18,172 bases of DNA from Bacteroidota bacterium (GTDB lineage: Bacteria > Bacteroidota > Bacteroidia > NS11-12g > UBA955), in the NCBI GenBank assembly GCA_009918425.1, contig RGEC01000018.1:1-18172 (forward strand). The letters are read 5' to 3'. The first letter of the stretch is position 1, and the number at the start of each line of letters is the position of its first letter. Below the pieces are notes generated by a model, which made no database searches, was not told the DNA's origin, and saw nothing but the letters and a program-made list of their open reading frames with translations. A program made the translations under genes and the position numbers. This document shows, piece after piece, positions 15,718 to 18,172 of this stretch.

Positions 15718-16893
15718 TTATTCAAATATATTAATAAGCATACCTGCGGGAATCTTGGGTTCAATCCAAGTGCTCTTAGGTGGCATTGTTTCACCGGCAT
15801 CGGCTACATCTTTTATTTCTTTAATGGTATTGGGATATAGTATAAAAGCACCGTCAATTTCACCACGGTTTTTCCAAATTTCCAATGAATGTAAATCTTC
15901 ATCTCCCCTAACAAACTCCAGTCTGCTGTCATTCTTGGAGTCATTGATATGAAAGAATTTCTTGAAAACATATTCCTCAAGTCTGAAAACATCCAGGTTT
16001 TCGGAGGGATTTGGCCTTGTGTGACCCGGTTTTAGACGCAGTCGATACCAGCCCATCGGTGTAAGTGAAATAATGTCGCCTTTCTTTTCCGGTCTGCAAG
16101 GTTTACTGAGTAAATCCACATAAAAATCGGCAGAGGCATTGTGTATCATATCCAGCCACTCTTCGCGATCTGTATGCTTTAATATCCGGTGAAATGGTTT
16201 AATCTGTAATGAAGATTCAGGCAATATATAGGACATGATTCCACTTCTCTGAGATTTATCTGCATTCGTTTTTAAGTATGATGCTACTGAAGCAATGCGG
16301 TGATGCCCATCCGCAATGTAAAGCCTTGGTGTTTTCAAGAAGCTGATTTTCAGGTTTTCCAGAGCTTCATATTCACTTACAAACCAAAGTTCGTGATGCT
16401 TTCCGTGGTTATCGGAAAATTCAAATACAATATCTGCATTTTCATGTTGCTGTATCCAGTCGCTCATAAACTCATCATTTGGATTGGCCAGCAATACGGG
16501 CTCCCCTACTTTCTGAATGGCTTCTATATGCTTAACCATGAGGTTTTGTTTGGAGGTTAGGGTATTTTCATGTTTACATATATCACCGTTTATATAGTCT
16601 TCGAATGCAAGGCATGCCACAATTCCGTGAAATTCTTTGCCGTCAGACAGGGTTTGTTTGTATATGTAAACACCCTCTTTATTTTCCCTTACCAAAACCT
16701 TACCAGCCTGTAGTTTTTCAAAATAATGAAGTGCTTCGCGATAGTCTTCTTCGCTGTGATTACGAAGGGTAATACCTACCAATGACCGTATTACATTTCC
16801 GAAATGGAGATTACTCCCGTGTTTGCCACAGACTACCTGATCCACATGTGCGGCAGCCGGCCTCAGAGCGGCAAAAGGTTTAACGTGAATCAC
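15718..16893 (-). CDS. DUF1015 family protein in the serine operon
   Basis: 391 residues from a GTG at 16891-16893, chosen because GTGA overlaps the serA stop (TGA, 16890-16892). It begins VKPFAALRP (4-12), the family's usual opening. It has Lys107-His108-Glu109, the hallmark ADGHHR at 194-199 followed by IASVASY, and the conserved C-terminus MPPKSTWIEPKIPAGM at 370-385. It has no signal peptide or membrane segment, so it is cytoplasmic. The family has no function that I know to be established. ADGHHR resembles the active-site loop of ParB/sulfiredoxin/SerK-type proteins, and coupling to serA and serC suggests a role in serine or phosphoserine metabolism; this is inference. Confidence 0.88.
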   Translation of the reverse strand: MIHVKPFAALRPAAAHVDQVVCGKHGSNLHFGNVIRSLVGITLRNHSEEDYREALHYFEKLQAGKVLVRENKEGVYIYKQTLSDGKEFHGIVACLAFEDYINGDICKHENTLTSKQNLMVKHIEAIQKVGEPVLLANPNDEFMSDWIQQHENADIVFEFSDNHGKHHELWFVSEYEALENLKISFLKTPRLYIADGHHRIASVASYLKTNADKSQRSGIMSYILPESSLQIKPFHRILKHTDREEWLDMIHNASADFYVDLLSKPCRPEKKGDIISLTPMGWYRLRLKPGHTRPNPSENLDVFRLEEYVFKKFFHINDSKNDSRLEFVRGDEDLHSLEIWKNRGEIDGAFILYPNTIKEIKDVADAGETMPPKSTWIEPKIPAGMLINIFE

Positions 16894-17849
16894 CGTTTGG
16901 TATTAAAAAACTGAATAATGCGTTCAGCAAGTTCAATACCCACACGCTCCTGGGCTTCTGCTGTGCTGGCACCAATATGAGGAGACAGCGAGACATTAGA
17001 CAGTTGTAACATGTCATTGTTTACCGGTGGTTCCTGTTCAAACACATCCACGCCGGCAAAAGCTATTTTACCGGAACTAACGGCGTTTTTCAGTGCGGTT
17101 TCATTTACCACACCGCCTCTTGCGCAGTTTATCAGCATGGCACCGTATTTCATTTTGGCGAGTTCTTTTTCGCCTATAACCTCGTTACTCCCGGGTGTAT
17201 GTAATGTGATGATATCGCTGTTTTTCAGCACGTCATCCATACTCATTCCCGGTATAACAATTTTAAAATTTTTATACGCATATTTACGATGAAAGGACAA
17301 TGTCAATTCAATATCTCTCTTCTTGTAATCACTGGCCAGAACTTCCATCCCCAGTCCAACTGCCATTCTTGCTACCTCCTGACCAATTCTTCCAAAACCG
17401 ATGATCCCTATTTTTTTATCCTGAACTTCAAAACCTTTTCCGGCAAGCTTTTTCAGTTCATTGAAATCTTTTATACCATTGGATGGCATTTCTCTGTTGG
17501 TATGATAAAGGTACCTGTAACAGGAGAATATGTGGGCAAAAACCAGCTCGGCAACGGATCTGCTGCTTGCATTGGGGGTGTTCACAACCGGAATATGTTT
17601 AATTCCGGCATGTTTTATATCAATATTATCCAGCCCAACTCCTGCTCTTGCTATAAGTTTTAGGTTGCCTGCATCCATAATGTCTGCTGTGACCTTGGTG
17701 GCACTACGTACAATCAGGATATCATAATTTTTTATAGCAGCAGCGAGTTCGGCTTGTGGTATTTTCTGAGTATCAATGCTAAAACCGGCTTTTCTTAACA
17801 GATCTTCCCCTGCTGTGTCGATTCCGTCGTTGGCAAGTATTTTCATCAT
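16890..17849 (-). CDS. serA: D-3-phosphoglycerate dehydrogenase, short form without ACT domain
   Basis: 319 residues. It oxidises 3-phosphoglycerate to 3-phosphohydroxypyruvate, the first step of serine synthesis. The NAD-binding motif GFGRIG is at 151-156 with Asp174 at the end of the second strand. Catalytic residues are Arg244 (NCARGG), Glu273 (EQEP) and His291 (SPHIGAST). Residues 182-200 are a short insertion relative to the E. coli-type enzyme; I recall a similar insertion in Bacteroidota homologues. There is no C-terminal ACT domain, so serine feedback through such a domain is absent. The first ATG (17847-17849) overlaps the serC stop (TGA, 17846-17848) in ATGA; the next codon is also ATG, so the start could be one residue later. 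Its stop overlaps the DUF1015 start. Confidence 0.93.
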   Translation of the reverse strand: MMKILANDGIDTAGEDLLRKAGFSIDTQKIPQAELAAAIKNYDILIVRSATKVTADIMDAGNLKLIARAGVGLDNIDIKHAGIKHIPVVNTPNASSRSVAELVFAHIFSCYRYLYHTNREMPSNGIKDFNELKKLAGKGFEVQDKKIGIIGFGRIGQEVARMAVGLGMEVLASDYKKRDIELTLSFHRKYAYKNFKIVIPGMSMDDVLKNSDIITLHTPGSNEVIGEKELAKMKYGAMLINCARGGVVNETALKNAVSSGKIAFAGVDVFEQEPPVNNDMLQLSNVSLSPHIGASTAEAQERVGIELAERIIQFFNTKR

Positions 17850-18172
17850 GCAAAAGTCTCCATTACATTCACAAGGGCCTGCACACTTTCCAATGGCAAA
17901 GCATTGTATAAACTGGCTCTATAACCACCTACGCTGCGATGACCCTTAATACCACTGATTCCCGCTTCTTTACAGGCAGCATTAAATTTTTGTTCCAGTT
18001 CGGGCGAAGGTTCATTAAAAACAAAACAAACATTCATACGGCTTCTGTCTTCTTTATTGACAGTTCCTCTGAAAAACGGGCTTTTGTCTATAGCATTATA
18101 CAAGAGTCCTGCCTTAGCTTCGTTTCGGGTTTTCATTCCCTCGCAACCACCGTTTTCTTTTACCCACTCCAG
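17846..18172 (-). CDS. serC: Phosphoserine aminotransferase, C-terminal part; 5' end beyond window
   Basis: The last 108 codons are visible, against about 355-360 residues for the full enzyme. It makes O-phosphoserine from 3-phosphohydroxypyruvate and glutamate using pyridoxal phosphate. The visible region starts LEWVKENGG and contains the family motif GIKGHRSVGGYRASLYNALP, whose His and Arg residues take part in substrate binding, followed by ALVNVMETFA at the end. The PLP lysine lies outside the window. The stop codon overlaps the serA start by 4 bases. The operon promoter is also outside the window. Confidence 0.95.
   Translation of the reverse strand: MEWVKENGGCEGMKTRNEAKAGLLYNAIDKSPFFRGTVNKEDRSRMNVCFVFNEPSPELEQKFNAACKEAGISGIKGHRSVGGYRASLYNALPLESVQALVNVMETFA

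Overview
The window is ordinary chromosomal DNA from a member of the Bacteroidota, probably a gliding or secreting member of the Flavobacteriia, Sphingobacteriia or Chitinophagia type. This rests on type A and type B type IX secretion (T9SS) sorting domains, a 'gliding motility-associated' C-terminus, TAnnTTTG promoter boxes with no Shine-Dalgarno sequences, a tRNA without an encoded CCA end, and a serC-serA-DUF1015 operon. I see no prophage, insertion sequence, CRISPR array or integron.

Layout. 1-1958 (-): most of gyrA, running off the left edge. 2057-2092: a strong intrinsic terminator. 2112-5030 (-): a secreted two-domain M16 zinc peptidase. 5031-5173: a divergent promoter region. 5174-7270 (+): a large surface protein with an IgGFc-binding-protein-like region and a T9SS type B tail. 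7271-7673: a 403-base intergenic stretch with a REP-like palindrome, a second hairpin, and a complete tRNA-Val(UAC) transcription unit on the minus strand (promoter, gene, terminator). 7674-10250 (-): a secreted multidomain protein with a CxxCH haem motif and a T9SS type A tail. 10437-15309 (+): a tight three-gene cluster of M42 aminopeptidase, LpxL/HtrB-type acyltransferase, and an SGNH (sialate O-acetylesterase-like) enzyme fused to six Cys-paired modules and a T9SS-like tail. 15346-15681 (+): a small ArsR-type regulator with its own promoter, ending inside an AT-rich palindrome. 15718-18172 (-): serC (partial), serA and a DUF1015 gene, each joined to the next by a 4-base stop/start overlap.

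How the genes work together. serC and serA supply two steps of serine synthesis. The translationally coupled DUF1015 protein carries an ADGHHR motif resembling the active-site loop of ParB/sulfiredoxin/SerK-type proteins. It is the best candidate here for an uncharacterised function, possibly in phosphoserine or serine metabolism. The three large secreted proteins (5174, 7674, 12361) all need a T9SS encoded elsewhere. The M42-acyltransferase-esterase cluster looks co-transcribed, but its common purpose is not evident.

Two start corrections matter: the M16 peptidase starts at 5030 (not 5075) and the gliding-type protein at the ATG at 5174 (not a TTG at 5165). In both cases the longer version would begin upstream of, or inside, the likely promoter box.
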